Shown: positions 46,860-56,010 of the stretch, piece after piece
How positions within the stretch are numbered: position 1 is the stretch's first letter
How the letters are laid out: every line of letters begins with the position of its first letter
Assembly (NCBI RefSeq): GCF_003056305.1
Contig: NZ_PYVX01000010.1
Coordinates: 1-64,000, forward strand
Source: Halomonas denitrificans
GTDB taxonomy: Bacteria > Pseudomonadota > Gammaproteobacteria > Pseudomonadales > Halomonadaceae
Direction of reading: 5' to 3'
Length of the DNA: 64,000 nucleotides
Made by a program: the position numbers and the translations under genes
The notes under the pieces: model-generated
The model's database searches: none
The model's input: only the letters and a program-made list of their open reading frames with translations
What the model was told of the DNA's origin: nothing

Positions 46860-48536
46860 TTGACCAGTCCGGCCAGTTCCCGCGCCCGCACGCCTTCCCG
46901 CCTGTCGCTGCCCCTGAACCTCTGGAACGCACTGACCATCGGCATCGCCCTGATCGTGGCGCTGCCGGTCCTCGTGGTGCTGACGCACCTGTTCATGCCC
47001 ACCGACGGCATCTGGCAGCACCTGGGCAGCACCGTGCTGCCCCGCTACCTCGGCAACACCCTCTTCCTGGTGGTGACCGTGGGGCTTGGCACCTTCGTCA
47101 TCGGCACCGGCACCGCCTGGCTGGTGGTGATGTGCCGCTTCCCGGGACGCCGGCTCTTCGAGTGGGGGCTGCTGCTGCCGCTGGCGGTGCCGACCTACGT
47201 GATCGCCTACGCCTACACCGACTTCCTGCAGTACGCCGGTCCCATCCAGACCTGGCTGCGCGAGACCTTCGGCTGGTCGGCGGGCGACTACTTCTTCCCG
47301 GACATCCGCTCGCTGTGGGGCGCCGCGACCCTGATCACCCTGGTGCTCTACCCCTACGTCTACATGCTGGCGCGGGCGGCCTTCCTGGAGCAGTCGGTGT
47401 GCGTGCTGGACGTGGGGCGCACCCTGGGCCGCGGGCCCTGGCGGCTGTTCACCAGCGTGGCCCTGCCGCTGGCGCGCCCGGCGATCGTCGGCGGGGTGTC
47501 GCTGGCGCTGATGGAGACCCTCAACGAGTTCGGCGCGGTGCAGTACTTCGGCGTCGACACCTTCACCACCGGCATCTATCGCACCTGGTTCGGCATGGGC
47601 GAGCAGGTGGCCGCGGCCCAGCTCGCCGCCTGCCTGCTGGCCTTCGTCATCGCCCTGGTGCTGCTCGAGCGCTGGTCCCGGGGCAAGCGGCGCTACTTCC
47701 ACACCACCGGCCGCTACCAGCAGATGCCCGAGTTCGCGCTCCACGGCGGACGCGCCTGGGCCGCGACCCTGGCCTGCCTCACCCCGGTGCTGCTCGGCTT
47801 CCTGATCCCCAGCGGCCTGCTGGGCTACCTCTCCGTCCAGGGCGGCGACGCGCTGTTCGGCGCCGCCTTCCTGGAGTTCGCCGGCAACAGCCTGCTGCTG
47901 GCGGCGCTCGCATCAATAGTGGCCGTGAGCCTGGCGCTGCTGCTCAGCTACGGGGCGCGGCTCAACCCCGGGCGCATCACACGGGTGGCCACGCGGGTGG
48001 CGGCCATGGGCTATGCGGTGCCGGGCTCGGTGGTGGCGGTGGGCATCCTGATCCCCTTCGTGTGGCTGGATCACCAGATCAACGACTTCATGAAGGGGCA
48101 GTTCGGCATGGTGGTGGGGCTGCTGCTCAGCGGCTCGGCGTTCATCCTGATCTACGCCTACCTGGTGCGCTTCCTGGCGGTCTCCTTCAACGCCATCGAG
48201 GCGAGCCTCGGCAAGGTGACGCCGAGCATGGACGCGGCCTCGCGGACCCTGGGTCAGACGGCGGGCGGCACCCTGCGCAAGGTGCACACGCCGATCATGC
48301 GCGGCAGCCTGATCGCCGCCGGCATCCTGGTCTTCGTCGACGTGATGAAGGAGCTGCCGGCCACGGTGATCCTGCGCCCCTTCAACTTCGACACCCTGGC
48401 CATCCGCGCCCACAGCCTGGCCGCCGACGAGCGCCTGGCCGAGGCCTCGACCTCGTCACTGGCCATCGTGGCAGTAGGCATCATCCCGGTGATCCTGCTC
48501 AGCGTCGCCATGCGCCGCTCCCGCCCCGGCAGCTGA
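46860..48536 (+). CDS. ABC transporter permease, fused two-domain iron type (FbpB-like)
   Basis: A 558-residue polytopic membrane protein with two permease domains in tandem, each with the EAA-like loop (LDVGRTLGRGPWRLFTSVALP and MDAASRTLGQTAGGTLRKVHTP). This is the single-chain permease of Fe(III) uptake systems of the FbpABC/FutABC type. The start is TTG 46860, because GGAAGGAG lies 6 bases upstream and no suitable ATG precedes the conserved part. It overlaps the ATPase gene on the other strand by 81 bases. Confidence 0.85.
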   Translation: MTSPASSRARTPSRLSLPLNLWNALTIGIALIVALPVLVVLTHLFMPTDGIWQHLGSTVLPRYLGNTLFLVVTVGLGTFVIGTGTAWLVVMCRFPGRRLFEWGLLLPLAVPTYVIAYAYTDFLQYAGPIQTWLRETFGWSAGDYFFPDIRSLWGAATLITLVLYPYVYMLARAAFLEQSVCVLDVGRTLGRGPWRLFTSVALPLARPAIVGGVSLALMETLNEFGAVQYFGVDTFTTGIYRTWFGMGEQVAAAQLAACLLAFVIALVLLERWSRGKRRYFHTTGRYQQMPEFALHGGRAWAATLACLTPVLLGFLIPSGLLGYLSVQGGDALFGAAFLEFAGNSLLLAALASIVAVSLALLLSYGARLNPGRITRVATRVAAMGYAVPGSVVAVGILIPFVWLDHQINDFMKGQFGMVVGLLLSGSAFILIYAYLVRFLAVSFNAIEASLGKVTPSMDAASRTLGQTAGGTLRKVHTPIMRGSLIAAGILVFVDVMKELPATVILRPFNFDTLAIRAHSLAADERLAEASTSSLAIVAVGIIPVILLSVAMRRSRPGS

Positions 48537-49640
48537 GGCCTCCTCGACGGGGAAGACGAACACCTGGGAGTCGTCCAGGCCGATCATGATCGGCTGGCCC
48601 TCCCGGGGCAGGAAGACCCCCGGAGCCCGGGCGTGCAGGTGGGCCTCCTCGCCGTCGGCGGTATGGGCGCAGATGTGCAGCAGGCTGGTGCGGCCCAGCA
48701 GCTTGGCCATGATGATATGGCTGTGGTGATGCTCGGGCGGCTCGTTGAGCGGCACGACCCGCAGCGCCTCGGGACGGATCATCACCCGCACCAGGCTGCC
48801 GTCGGGCAGCCCGCCCGCGGAGACGTCGCCCACCGGGGTCGCCACCTGGCCATCCTGCACCCGCCCCTCGAGCTCGTTGACCTCGCCGAAGAAGGTGACC
48901 ACGAAGGGGTCGGCCGGGGTGCAGTAGAGCTCCAGCGGGGTGCCGGCCTGGACCACCCGCCCCTCGCGCATCAGCACGATGCGATCGGCCATGAACATGG
49001 CCTCCTCGGGGTCGTGGGTGACCAGCAGCACGCCGGTGCCCACCTTCTTCAGCACGTGCAGGGTGTCGTCGCGGATGCGATCGCGCAGGCGGGCATCGAG
49101 GCTCGAGAAGGGCTCGTCGAGCAGCATCAGCTGCGGCGAGGGCGCCAGGGCTCGGGCCAGGGCGATGCGCTGCTGCTGGCCGCCCGAGAGCATGTGCGGG
49201 AAGACCCGCGCGTAGCGCTCCATGCCGAGCAGCTCGAGCAGCTCGTAGGCCCGGCGCCGGCGCTGCTGGGCGGGCAGCGACTCGAGGCCGAAGGCCACAT
49301 TGTCGAGCACCGAGAGGTGCGGGAAGAGCGCCGAGTCCTGGAAGGCCAGGCCGACGTTGCGCTTCTCCGGCGGCACGTGGCTGCGCCCCTCGCCCATCGA
49401 CTCGCCGCCCAGCGCCACGCGCCCCTGCTGCACCCGCTCGAGCCCCGCGGCGATGCGCAGCAGGGTGGACTTGCCGCAGCCCGAGGGGCCCAGCAGGCAG
49501 ACGATCTCGCCCGGCTTGACGTCGAGAGAGACGTCCTCGACGGCCAGGTGCTGCTGGTAGGCATGGCGGATCTGGTGCATGGCGAGCACCGGGGCGGTGC
49601 CGGCCGGCGCGTCTGGCGTGTGGGTCGATTGGCTGGTCAT
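48456..49640 (-). CDS. ABC transporter ATP-binding protein, iron type (FbpC-like)
   Basis: A 394-residue ATPase. Walker A is [14 protein letters not shown], the signature is [16 protein letters not shown], Walker [13 protein letters not shown] and the H-loop [13 protein letters not shown]-like C-terminal regulatory region follows. The last 27 codons ([20 protein letters not shown] onward) lie inside the convergent permease gene and are not family sequence; loss of an original stop is likely. It is divergent from the binding-protein gene, an unusual split of a standard A-B-C operon. Confidence 0.9.
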   Translation of the reverse strand: MTSQSTHTPDAPAGTAPVLAMHQIRHAYQQHLAVEDVSLDVKPGEIVCLLGPSGCGKSTLLRIAAGLERVQQGRVALGGESMGEGRSHVPPEKRNVGLAFQDSALFPHLSVLDNVAFGLESLPAQQRRRRAYELLELLGMERYARVFPHMLSGGQQQRIALARALAPSPQLMLLDEPFSSLDARLRDRIRDDTLHVLKKVGTGVLLVTHDPEEAMFMADRIVLMREGRVVQAGTPLELYCTPADPFVVTFFGEVNELEGRVQDGQVATPVGDVSAGGLPDGSLVRVMIRPEALRVVPLNEPPEHHHSHIIMAKLLGRTSLLHICAHTADGEEAHLHARAPGVFLPREGQPIMIGLDDSQVFVFPVEEASAAGAGAAHGDAEQDHRDDAYCHDGQ

Positions 49641-49736
49641 GGGGTCTCGACTGCCGATTGAGAGTGTCTGGCCAACATGGTAACGCGAAAGCCTCCCGAA
49701 TGCGTTGTACTATCGCTCGCATCCCGACGCCAGCCT

Positions 49737-49786
49737 CCCGGGGGTTACTCGCCACCTGATCTGGATCAGATCTCCCGCACCCCGGG
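49737..49786. promoter_or_regulatory. Nested inverted repeats in the fbpC-fbpA divergent spacer
   Basis: An outer pair CCCGGGGGT / ACCCCGGG (49737-49745 and 49779-49786, one unpaired base) encloses an inner perfect pair CTGATC-TG-GATCAG (49756-49769). They lie just upstream of a candidate fbpA promoter. The function is unknown; a regulator site or structured transcript from the opposite promoter is possible. Confidence 0.4.
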
Positions 49787-49787
49787 C

Positions 49788-49816
49788 TTGACGGCGGATG
49801 ACGGAGGGGCTTCAAT
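49788..49816 (+). promoter_or_regulatory. Candidate sigma70 promoter of the iron-binding protein gene
   Basis: TTGACG (49788-49793) and TTCAAT (49811-49816) are separated by 17 bases. The -35 is five of six, the -10 four of six. A Fur-like site lies directly downstream of the expected start. Confidence 0.5.
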
Positions 49817-49827
49817 GGCGAAAGTTT

Positions 49828-49846
49828 AATGTTAAGCATTATCATT
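49828..49846 (+). promoter_or_regulatory. Fur-box-like site
   Basis: AATGTTAAGCATTATCATT, complement AATGATAATGCTTAACATT, resembles the 19-bp Fur consensus GATAATGATAATCATTATC, best in its right half. It sits about 5 bases past the predicted transcription start and 30 bases before the binding-protein ATG, where Fur would repress under iron sufficiency. Confidence 0.6.
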
Positions 49847-49875
49847 TCAGACCACGCCATCCACGAGGATCCCCC

Positions 49876-50907
49876 ATGTCGCTGCATCGTCGTACCGCCC
49901 TGCCCCTCGCCGCCCTGGTGGCCGGCTCCGCTCTGGCCACCCAGGCCACCGCCGCCGAGGAGCTCAACATCTACTCGGCCCGCCACTACGACTCCGACGC
50001 GGCGCTCTACGCGGCCTTCACCGAGGAGACCGGCATCGAGGTCAACGTGCTGGAGGGCGACTCCGACCAGCTGATCCAGCGCCTCAAGCTCGAGGGCGAG
50101 GCGGGCCCCGCCGACGTGCTGATCACCGTCGACGCCGGCCGCCTGTGGCGCGGCGAGCACGAGGACGTCTTCAAAAGCGTCGAGTCCGAGGTGCTCAACG
50201 AGCGTCTGCCGGCCCACATGCGCCACCCCGAGGGCAAGTGGTTCGGCTTCAGCCAGCGCGTGCGGGCGCTGTTCATCGACCCCACCGCGGTGGATGCCGA
50301 TGAGGTCAGCCGCTACGAGGACCTGGCCGACCCGGCCCTCGAGGGCGAGGTGTGCATCCGCTCCTCGAACAACATCTACAACCAGTCGCTGCTGGCCTCG
50401 ATGATCGCCCATCACGGCGAGGAAGAGGCCGAGGCGTGGGCCGAAGGCGTGGTCGCCAACTTCGCGCGCGACCCCGAGGGCGGCGACACCGACCAGATCC
50501 GCGGCGTGGCCAGCGGCGAGTGCAGCGTCGCCGTGGCCAACCACTACTACTACGTGCGCCTGCTCAACTCCGACAACGAGGCCGACCGCGAGGTCGCCGA
50601 GAAGGTCGAGATCGTCTTCCCCAACCAGGACGATCGCGGCGCGCACATCAACGTGGGCGGTGCCGGCGTGGTGAAGGGCGCGCCCAACGAGGAGAACGCC
50701 GTGCGCTTCCTCGAGTTCCTCGCCTCCGACGAGGCCCAGGCCCTGTTCGCCACCGGCAACTACGAGTTCCCGGCGGTCGAAAGCGCCGAGCTCGACGGCG
50801 TCCTCGCCTCCTGGGGCGACTTCAAGAAGGACGACCTGAACGTCAGCGTGCTGGGCGAGAACAACCCGGAAGCGGTGCGCATCTTCGATCGGGCCGGCTG
50901 GCGCTAA
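49876..50907 (+). CDS. Fe(III) ABC transporter substrate-binding protein (FbpA/FutA-like)
   Basis: A 343-residue periplasmic protein with a signal peptide (ALVAGSALATQATA, then AEELNIYSARHYDSD). The opening NIYSARHYDSD is the start of the FutA/FbpA-type iron-binding fold. Iron ligand candidates are the Tyr pair in ANHYYYVRLL near residue 224, with His/Tyr near the N-terminus (ARHYD). It delivers ferric iron to the permease. GAGGAT precedes the ATG. Confidence 0.92.
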   Translation: MSLHRRTALPLAALVAGSALATQATAAEELNIYSARHYDSDAALYAAFTEETGIEVNVLEGDSDQLIQRLKLEGEAGPADVLITVDAGRLWRGEHEDVFKSVESEVLNERLPAHMRHPEGKWFGFSQRVRALFIDPTAVDADEVSRYEDLADPALEGEVCIRSSNNIYNQSLLASMIAHHGEEEAEAWAEGVVANFARDPEGGDTDQIRGVASGECSVAVANHYYYVRLLNSDNEADREVAEKVEIVFPNQDDRGAHINVGGAGVVKGAPNEENAVRFLEFLASDEAQALFATGNYEFPAVESAELDGVLASWGDFKKDDLNVSVLGENNPEAVRIFDRAGWR

Positions 50908-50953
50908 GCCTCCCCCGTCACGGCGCTACGCAGGCAACATAGCCGGCGCCGAA

Positions 50954-50994
50954 AACGACAAAGGCCCGCGGCACTGCCGCGGGCCTTTGTCGTT
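50954..50994. terminator. Strong bidirectional terminator between fbpA and the lipoprotein gene
   Basis: An uninterrupted 19-bp stem with a three-base ACT loop, from AACGACAAAGGCCCGCGGC to GCCGCGGGCCTTTGTCGTT. It serves both convergent genes. Confidence 0.88.
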
Positions 50995-51013
50995 GTGCCG
51001 GAGAAGACCGGGC

Positions 51014-51523
51014 TCAGGCGTCGTCGGGGCGCGGCGCGGCGTCCGCGGCGTTCTGGAAGACGCCGAGGGTGCCCATGCGCCGCCCGCGGTCGTTGAGGAA
51101 GGTCTCCAGGGTCACCACCGCGTCCTGCCCCTCGCGGGTGAACTCGAGGCGATCGGCCGTGGTGCGCCGCGACTGCCAGCCCTCGCCGAGGCACTGGACC
51201 ACCGCCTCGCCGCCCTTGACCAGGGCGCCGCGGGGATCGTCGCTCTCCAGCGGGCCAAAGCAGAGGTAGTGGTCGGGCCGCCGGGCCGAGGTGATCACGC
51301 AGGCGTCATGGAAGGCCTGGGTATCGGTCTGCCAGGTGCGGGTCAGGCGGGTGGTCTCCAGGCGCCCCTTGATCGCGTCGAAGCCGCCCTCGGCGCTCGC
51401 CACCGCGCGGTTCAGGGCCCCGCAGTCGAACAGCTCCGCCGCGGGCGGCGTCGCCTGGCTCGCACACCCGGCGAGCAGCAGCACCCCCGCGCCCGCCAGC
51501 CAACTCCTCATCGTCCTTCGCAT
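51014..51523 (-). CDS. Small lipoprotein of unknown function
   Basis: A 169-residue predicted lipoprotein (LAGAGVLLLAGC near residues 8-19). The mature part has cysteines at DCGALN, DACVITS, YLCFG and VVQCLG and no domain I recognise; it ends in an acidic tail. AAGGAG lies 6 bases before the ATG at 51523. It is transcribed convergently to the iron gene and precedes nothing on its strand within this segment except the terminator. Confidence 0.65.
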   Translation of the reverse strand: MRRTMRSWLAGAGVLLLAGCASQATPPAAELFDCGALNRAVASAEGGFDAIKGRLETTRLTRTWQTDTQAFHDACVITSARRPDHYLCFGPLESDDPRGALVKGGEAVVQCLGEGWQSRRTTADRLEFTREGQDAVVTLETFLNDRGRRMGTLGVFQNAADAAPRPDDA

Positions 51524-51638
51524 CCTCGTCTCCTTGATGGATTCGGGCCGATCCGGCCCGGATACAGGCACCATAGCACTCCGCGGCCGCGCCCTCTCGC
51601 CGGCGCGGGGTGCTCCGATGCCGGCGCCCCAGGCGCCG

Positions 51639-54431
51639 TCAGTGCGCCTCGTCCCAGTTGATGCCGCTCTCGGCCTCGACGATCAGCGCCACGTCGAGCT
51701 CGGCGGCCGCCTGCATGCGCGCCTTCACCTCGTCGATGAAGGCCTCGACCTGCGCCTCGGCCACCTCGAAGACCAGCTCGTCGTGGACCTGCATCACCAT
51801 CACGGCGTCGAAGGCCTCGCCGGCGAGCCAGGCGTCCACGTCGATCATGGCGCGCTTGATGATGTCCGCCGCGGTGCCCTGCATGGGCGCATTGATGGCG
51901 GTGCGCTCGGCGCCCTGGCGACGCGCGCGGTTCTGGGAGTGGATCTCCGGCAGGTAGAGGCGTCGGCCGAACACCGTCTCGACGAAGCCGTCCTCGGCAG
52001 CCTGGGCGCGGATGCGCTCCATGTAGCGGGCGACGCCCGGGTAGCGGTCGAAGTAGCGGTCGATGTAGGTCCTGGCCTGGCTCTGCTCGATGTTGAGCTG
52101 GCGGCCGAGCCCCCAGGCGCTCATGCCGTAGATCAGCCCGAAGTTGATCGCCTTGGCGCTGCGACGCTGATCGCCGGTGACCTTCTCCAGCGCCACGCCG
52201 AACACCTCGGCGGCGGTGGCGGCGTGGATGTCGCGACCCTCGGCGAAGGCCTCGAGCAGCCCCTTGTCGCCGGAGAGGTGCGCCATGATGCGCAGCTCGA
52301 TCTGGGAGTAGTCGGCGGCGACGATGCGATAGCCCGGCCGGGCCACGAAGGCCTGGCGGATGCGCCGCCCCTCCTCGGTGCGGATGGGGATGTTCTGCAG
52401 GTTGGGGTCCGACGAGGAGAGCCGGCCGGTGGCCGTGACGGCCTGGTGGTAGCTGGTGTGCAGGCGCCCGGTGGCCTTGTTGACCAGCCGCGGCAGCTTG
52501 TCGGTGTAGGTGGACTTCAGCTTGGCGAGCCCGCGGTGCTCGATGATCACCTTGGGCAGCGGGTAGTCCAGCGCCAGCTCCTCGAGCACCGCCTCGGCGG
52601 TGGAGGGCGCCCCCTTGGGCGTCTTCTTGATCACCGGGATCTTCTGCTCCTCGAAGAGGATCTGGCCGAGCTGCTTGGGCGAGCCGAGGTTGAACTCGCG
52701 ACCGGCGAGTTCGTGGGCGCGGCGCTCCAGCTCGCCGATGCGAGTCTCGAGCTCCTGGCTCTGAGCGTGCAGCCGCTCGGGGTCGAGCGCCACGCCGGTG
52801 CGCTCCATGCGCGAGAGCACCGGGATCAGCGGCCGCTCGAGGGTGTCGAGGACCTCGGCCAGGCGCCCCTCGGCCTCGAGGCGCGGCCGCAGCAGCCGGT
52901 GCAGGCGCAGGGTGATGTCGACGTCCTCGCAGGCGTAGGGCGCGGCCTGCTCCAGGGCGATCTGGTTGAAGGTGAGCTGCTTGGCCCCCTTGCCGGCGAT
53001 CTCCTCGAAGGAGATCGTCTTCTCGCCCAGGTACTTCAGCGCCAGCGAGTCCATGTCGTGGCGGGTCGCGGTGGAGTCGAGCACGTAGGAGGCCAGCATG
53101 GTGTCCTCCAGCGGCCCGGCCACCGTGATGCCGACATTGGCCAGCACCGAGATGTCGTACTTGAGGTTCTGGCCGATCTTGGTGCGCCGCTCGTCTTCCC
53201 AGAGCGGGCGCAGGGCCTCGAGGACGGCGTCGCGGTCGAGCTGCGCCGGGGCGTCGAGGTAGTCGTGGGCGAGCGGGATATAGGCCGCCTCGCCCGGCTC
53301 GAGGGCGAGCCCCACGCCGACCACCTGGGCCTCCATGTAGTTGAGGCTGGTGGTCTCCAGGTCGAAGCAGAAGGCGTCGCTCGCCGTCAGGCGCTCGAGC
53401 CAGGCATCGAGCTCGGCCTGCTCGAGGATGACGTGATCCTCGCGCCGGGCGCCCTCGCTTGCCGCGCCCTCGCCGCCCTCACCGCCCTCGTCGCTCTCAC
53501 CGCCCTTGGCCGGCGCCGGCGTGCCGCCGGCGACATCGTCGACGCCCTCGTGCCGACCCTCCAGCAGCTCCGAGAGCCAGCCCTGGAACTCCAGCCGGCG
53601 ATAGAGTTCGACCAGCGCCTCGCGGTCGGGATGGGCGATGTCCAGGTCGTCGAGGCCCACCGGCAGCTCGCAGTCGGTCTTGATGGTGGCGAGCTCGAAG
53701 GAGAGGAAGGCCTGGTCGCGGTGCTCCTCGAGCTTCTTGGGCAGCGTCTTGGCGCCGCGAAAGCCCAGCGTCTTGACCTTCTCCAGGTCGCCGTAGACGG
53801 TCTCGAGGCCGCCCTCCATGCCCTGCAAGAGGCCCAGCGCCGTCTTCTCGCCGACGCCCGGCACGCCGGGGATGTTGTCGACCTTGTCGCCCATCAGCGC
53901 CAGGAAGTCGATGATCCGCTCCGGGGGCAGGCCGAACTTCTCCTTGACGCCGTCGACGTCCAGGGTCTCGTCCTTCATGGTGTTGACCAGCGTGATATGG
54001 GCATTGACCAGCTGGGCCATGTCCTTGTCGCCGGTGGAGATCACCGCGTCGCGGCCGGCCTCGGTGGCGCGGCGCGCCAGGGTGCCGATGACGTCGTCGG
54101 CCTCCACCCCCTCGATGCACAGCAGCGGCAGCCCCAGCGCGCGCACGCAGTCGTGCAGCGGCTTCACCTGGGAGCGCAGGTCATCGGGCATCGGCGGGCG
54201 ATGGGCCTTGTACTCCTCGAACAGCTCGTCGCGGAAGGTCTTGCCGGGGGCGTCGAAGACCACCGCCATGGGGCTGTCGGGATAGTCCTTGATCAGCCGC
54301 TTGAGCATGTTGAGCACCCCCTTGATCGCCCCGGTGGGCTGCCCCTCGGAGGTGGTCAGCGGCGGCAGGGCGTGGAAGGCGCGGTAGAGATAGGAAGAAC
54401 CGTCGACGAGAACGATGGGCGTGTCGGCCAT
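51639..54431 (-). CDS. polA: DNA polymerase I
   Basis: A 930-residue polymerase with three domains in order: a 5'-3' nuclease ([36 protein letters not shown]), a 3'-5' proofreading exonuclease ([19 protein letters not shown], retaining the Asp-x-Glu) and a polymerase (motif [18 protein letters not shown], motif [17 protein letters not shown], motif [11 protein letters not shown]). It fills gaps and removes RNA primers. Length is close to E. coli (928). The start [19 protein letters not shown] at 54431 is the family start; an upstream in-frame extension is rejected. Confidence 0.96.
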   Translation of the reverse strand: MADTPIVLVDGSSYLYRAFHALPPLTTSEGQPTGAIKGVLNMLKRLIKDYPDSPMAVVFDAPGKTFRDELFEEYKAHRPPMPDDLRSQVKPLHDCVRALGLPLLCIEGVEADDVIGTLARRATEAGRDAVISTGDKDMAQLVNAHITLVNTMKDETLDVDGVKEKFGLPPERIIDFLALMGDKVDNIPGVPGVGEKTALGLLQGMEGGLETVYGDLEKVKTLGFRGAKTLPKKLEEHRDQAFLSFELATIKTDCELPVGLDDLDIAHPDREALVELYRRLEFQGWLSELLEGRHEGVDDVAGGTPAPAKGGESDEGGEGGEGAASEGARREDHVILEQAELDAWLERLTASDAFCFDLETTSLNYMEAQVVGVGLALEPGEAAYIPLAHDYLDAPAQLDRDAVLEALRPLWEDERRTKIGQNLKYDISVLANVGITVAGPLEDTMLASYVLDSTATRHDMDSLALKYLGEKTISFEEIAGKGAKQLTFNQIALEQAAPYACEDVDITLRLHRLLRPRLEAEGRLAEVLDTLERPLIPVLSRMERTGVALDPERLHAQSQELETRIGELERRAHELAGREFNLGSPKQLGQILFEEQKIPVIKKTPKGAPSTAEAVLEELALDYPLPKVIIEHRGLAKLKSTYTDKLPRLVNKATGRLHTSYHQAVTATGRLSSSDPNLQNIPIRTEEGRRIRQAFVARPGYRIVAADYSQIELRIMAHLSGDKGLLEAFAEGRDIHAATAAEVFGVALEKVTGDQRRSAKAINFGLIYGMSAWGLGRQLNIEQSQARTYIDRYFDRYPGVARYMERIRAQAAEDGFVETVFGRRLYLPEIHSQNRARRQGAERTAINAPMQGTAADIIKRAMIDVDAWLAGEAFDAVMVMQVHDELVFEVAEAQVEAFIDEVKARMQAAAELDVALIVEAESGINWDEAH

Positions 54432-54616
54432 GTATCGGCATCCATTGAGGCGTGGCGTGATGAGTTGCTGGCCATCCATGATACGCATTGCCGCCGCGTT
54501 TTGCCGCGCATGGTAGGCCGGGCGGCCATGAGCCCTTACACTGGAGTTACCACCGGGGCGCCCGAGGTGGAGTGATCGTGGAGGCGACCCCGATTCCTTC
54601 GGCACTGGAGGCCATC

Positions 54617-54928
54617 ATGAAGAAGATCCTGCGCAGCGACGCGCCCGTCTCGAGACTCGCCCTGGCCCTGGCCACCGTCCTGGCGCTCTCCGTCAGTGCC
54701 GGCGCGCTCGCCCAGTCGGCCGGCGACCTCGAGCCGGACATCACCATCCGCGAGGAGGAGGATCGCACGATCCGCGAGTACCGGGTCAACGGCGAGCTCT
54801 ACGCCATCGAGATCCAGCCCTTCGCCGGCCCCTCCTACTATCTCGTCGACCACGACGGCGACGGCGACTTCGAGCGCCGCGAGGGGGACCGCATCGCCGT
54901 GCCCCAGTGGGTGCTGAAGACCTTCTGA
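54617..54928 (+). CDS. DUF2782-family periplasmic protein
   Basis: A 103-residue exported protein: signal RLALALATVLALSVSAGALA, then QSAGDLEPDITIREEEDRTIREYRVNG and FAGPSYYLVDHDGDGDFE. The small acidic DHDGDGDFE loop and the position between polA and thrB match a conserved Pseudomonas-type gene; the function is unknown. TGGAGG precedes the ATG. It is divergent from polA. Confidence 0.75.
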   Translation: MKKILRSDAPVSRLALALATVLALSVSAGALAQSAGDLEPDITIREEEDRTIREYRVNGELYAIEIQPFAGPSYYLVDHDGDGDFERREGDRIAVPQWVLKTF

Positions 54929-55050
54929 TCCCTCGGCCGCCCCGCCGCCGTTTCGTGGCCTCGCCATCTCCCTCGCCGCGGCCGGGGCGCGTGCATCGAA
55001 GGGCCAAGTCGCTACAATAGGCGGCTTGGCATTTCCCGGGCGAGAGACAC

Positions 55051-56010
55051 ATGGCCGTATTCACACCGCTTACCGACCCTCAGGTCGCCGAGTTCCTCAG
55101 CCGCTTCGACGCCGGCTCGCTGGTCTCCGTCGAGGGCGTGCCCGCCGGCACCGAGAACAGCACCTTCTTCGTCACCACCGACCGGCGCGAGCTGGTGCTG
55201 ACCCTGTTCGAGCAGGGCGAGCACGAGGAGCTGCCGTTCTTCGTCGATCTGCTCGACTACCTGGACGAGCACCGCCTGCCGGTCCCGGGCCCCCTCCACG
55301 ATCGCGACGGCGTGGCCCTGCACACCCTGGCCGACAAGCCGGCGCTGCTGTTCCCCCGGCTGCCCGGCAAGCACCCCAAGGCGCCGAACCTCGCCCAGTG
55401 CCGCGAGCTGGGCGACGCCCTGGGGCGCATGCACGCGGTCTCCCGGCACTTCCCCGGCCACCGGCCCAACCCCCGGGACCTGCACTGGCTGCTGCCCATG
55501 CACCACAAGGTGCTGGTCTATCTGTCGCCGGAGGACCAGGCGCTGATGAAGGACGAGGTCGAGACCTACCAGGGCTTCTTCGGCGACTCGCCGGACCTGC
55601 CCCAGGGCGCGCTGCACGGCGACCTGTTCCGCGACAACACCCTGTTCGACGGGGATCGCCTGGGCGGGCTGATCGACTTCTACAACGGCTGCACCGGTGA
55701 CCTGCTGTTCGACCTGGCTATCGTCATCAACGACTGGGCCACCGAGCCCGACGGCCGACTGGACCCGGCTCGCCACGACGCCCTCCTCAAGGCCTACCAG
55801 ACGCGCCGGCCGCTCACCGCCGCCGAGCGCGAGGCCTGGCCGATGATGCTGCGCCTGACCGCGCTGCGCTACTGGCTCTCCCGGCTGCTGGTGGTCTATG
55901 TCGATCCGCCGGCCCACGACCTCACGCCCCACGACCCCGACCAGTTCCGCACCGTTCTCAAGGCGCGCCTGGAGCACGGTGCCCTGCCGCTACCGGAAGG
56001 AGACGCATGA
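55051..56010 (+). CDS. thrB: Homoserine kinase, type II (APH-like)
   Basis: A 319-residue aminoglycoside-phosphotransferase-fold kinase that phosphorylates homoserine in threonine synthesis. The catalytic loop is ALHGDLFRDNTLFDG near residue 188, and the metal-binding GLIDFYNGCTGDLLFDLAI follows. The N-terminal FTPLTDPQVAEFLSRFDAG is typical. Its stop overlaps the speA start (ATGA), an unusual pairing of threonine and polyamine synthesis. Confidence 0.93.
   Translation: MAVFTPLTDPQVAEFLSRFDAGSLVSVEGVPAGTENSTFFVTTDRRELVLTLFEQGEHEELPFFVDLLDYLDEHRLPVPGPLHDRDGVALHTLADKPALLFPRLPGKHPKAPNLAQCRELGDALGRMHAVSRHFPGHRPNPRDLHWLLPMHHKVLVYLSPEDQALMKDEVETYQGFFGDSPDLPQGALHGDLFRDNTLFDGDRLGGLIDFYNGCTGDLLFDLAIVINDWATEPDGRLDPARHDALLKAYQTRRPLTAAEREAWPMMLRLTALRYWLSRLLVVYVDPPAHDLTPHDPDQFRTVLKARLEHGALPLPEGDA

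Noticed and set aside
49753..49786. TPP riboswitch (string ACCTGATCTGGATCA)
   Set aside because: The string matches the thiamine element core ACCTGATCTGGAT, but the CTGAGA half and the ATGCCAGCG continuation are missing and the downstream gene is an iron-binding protein.
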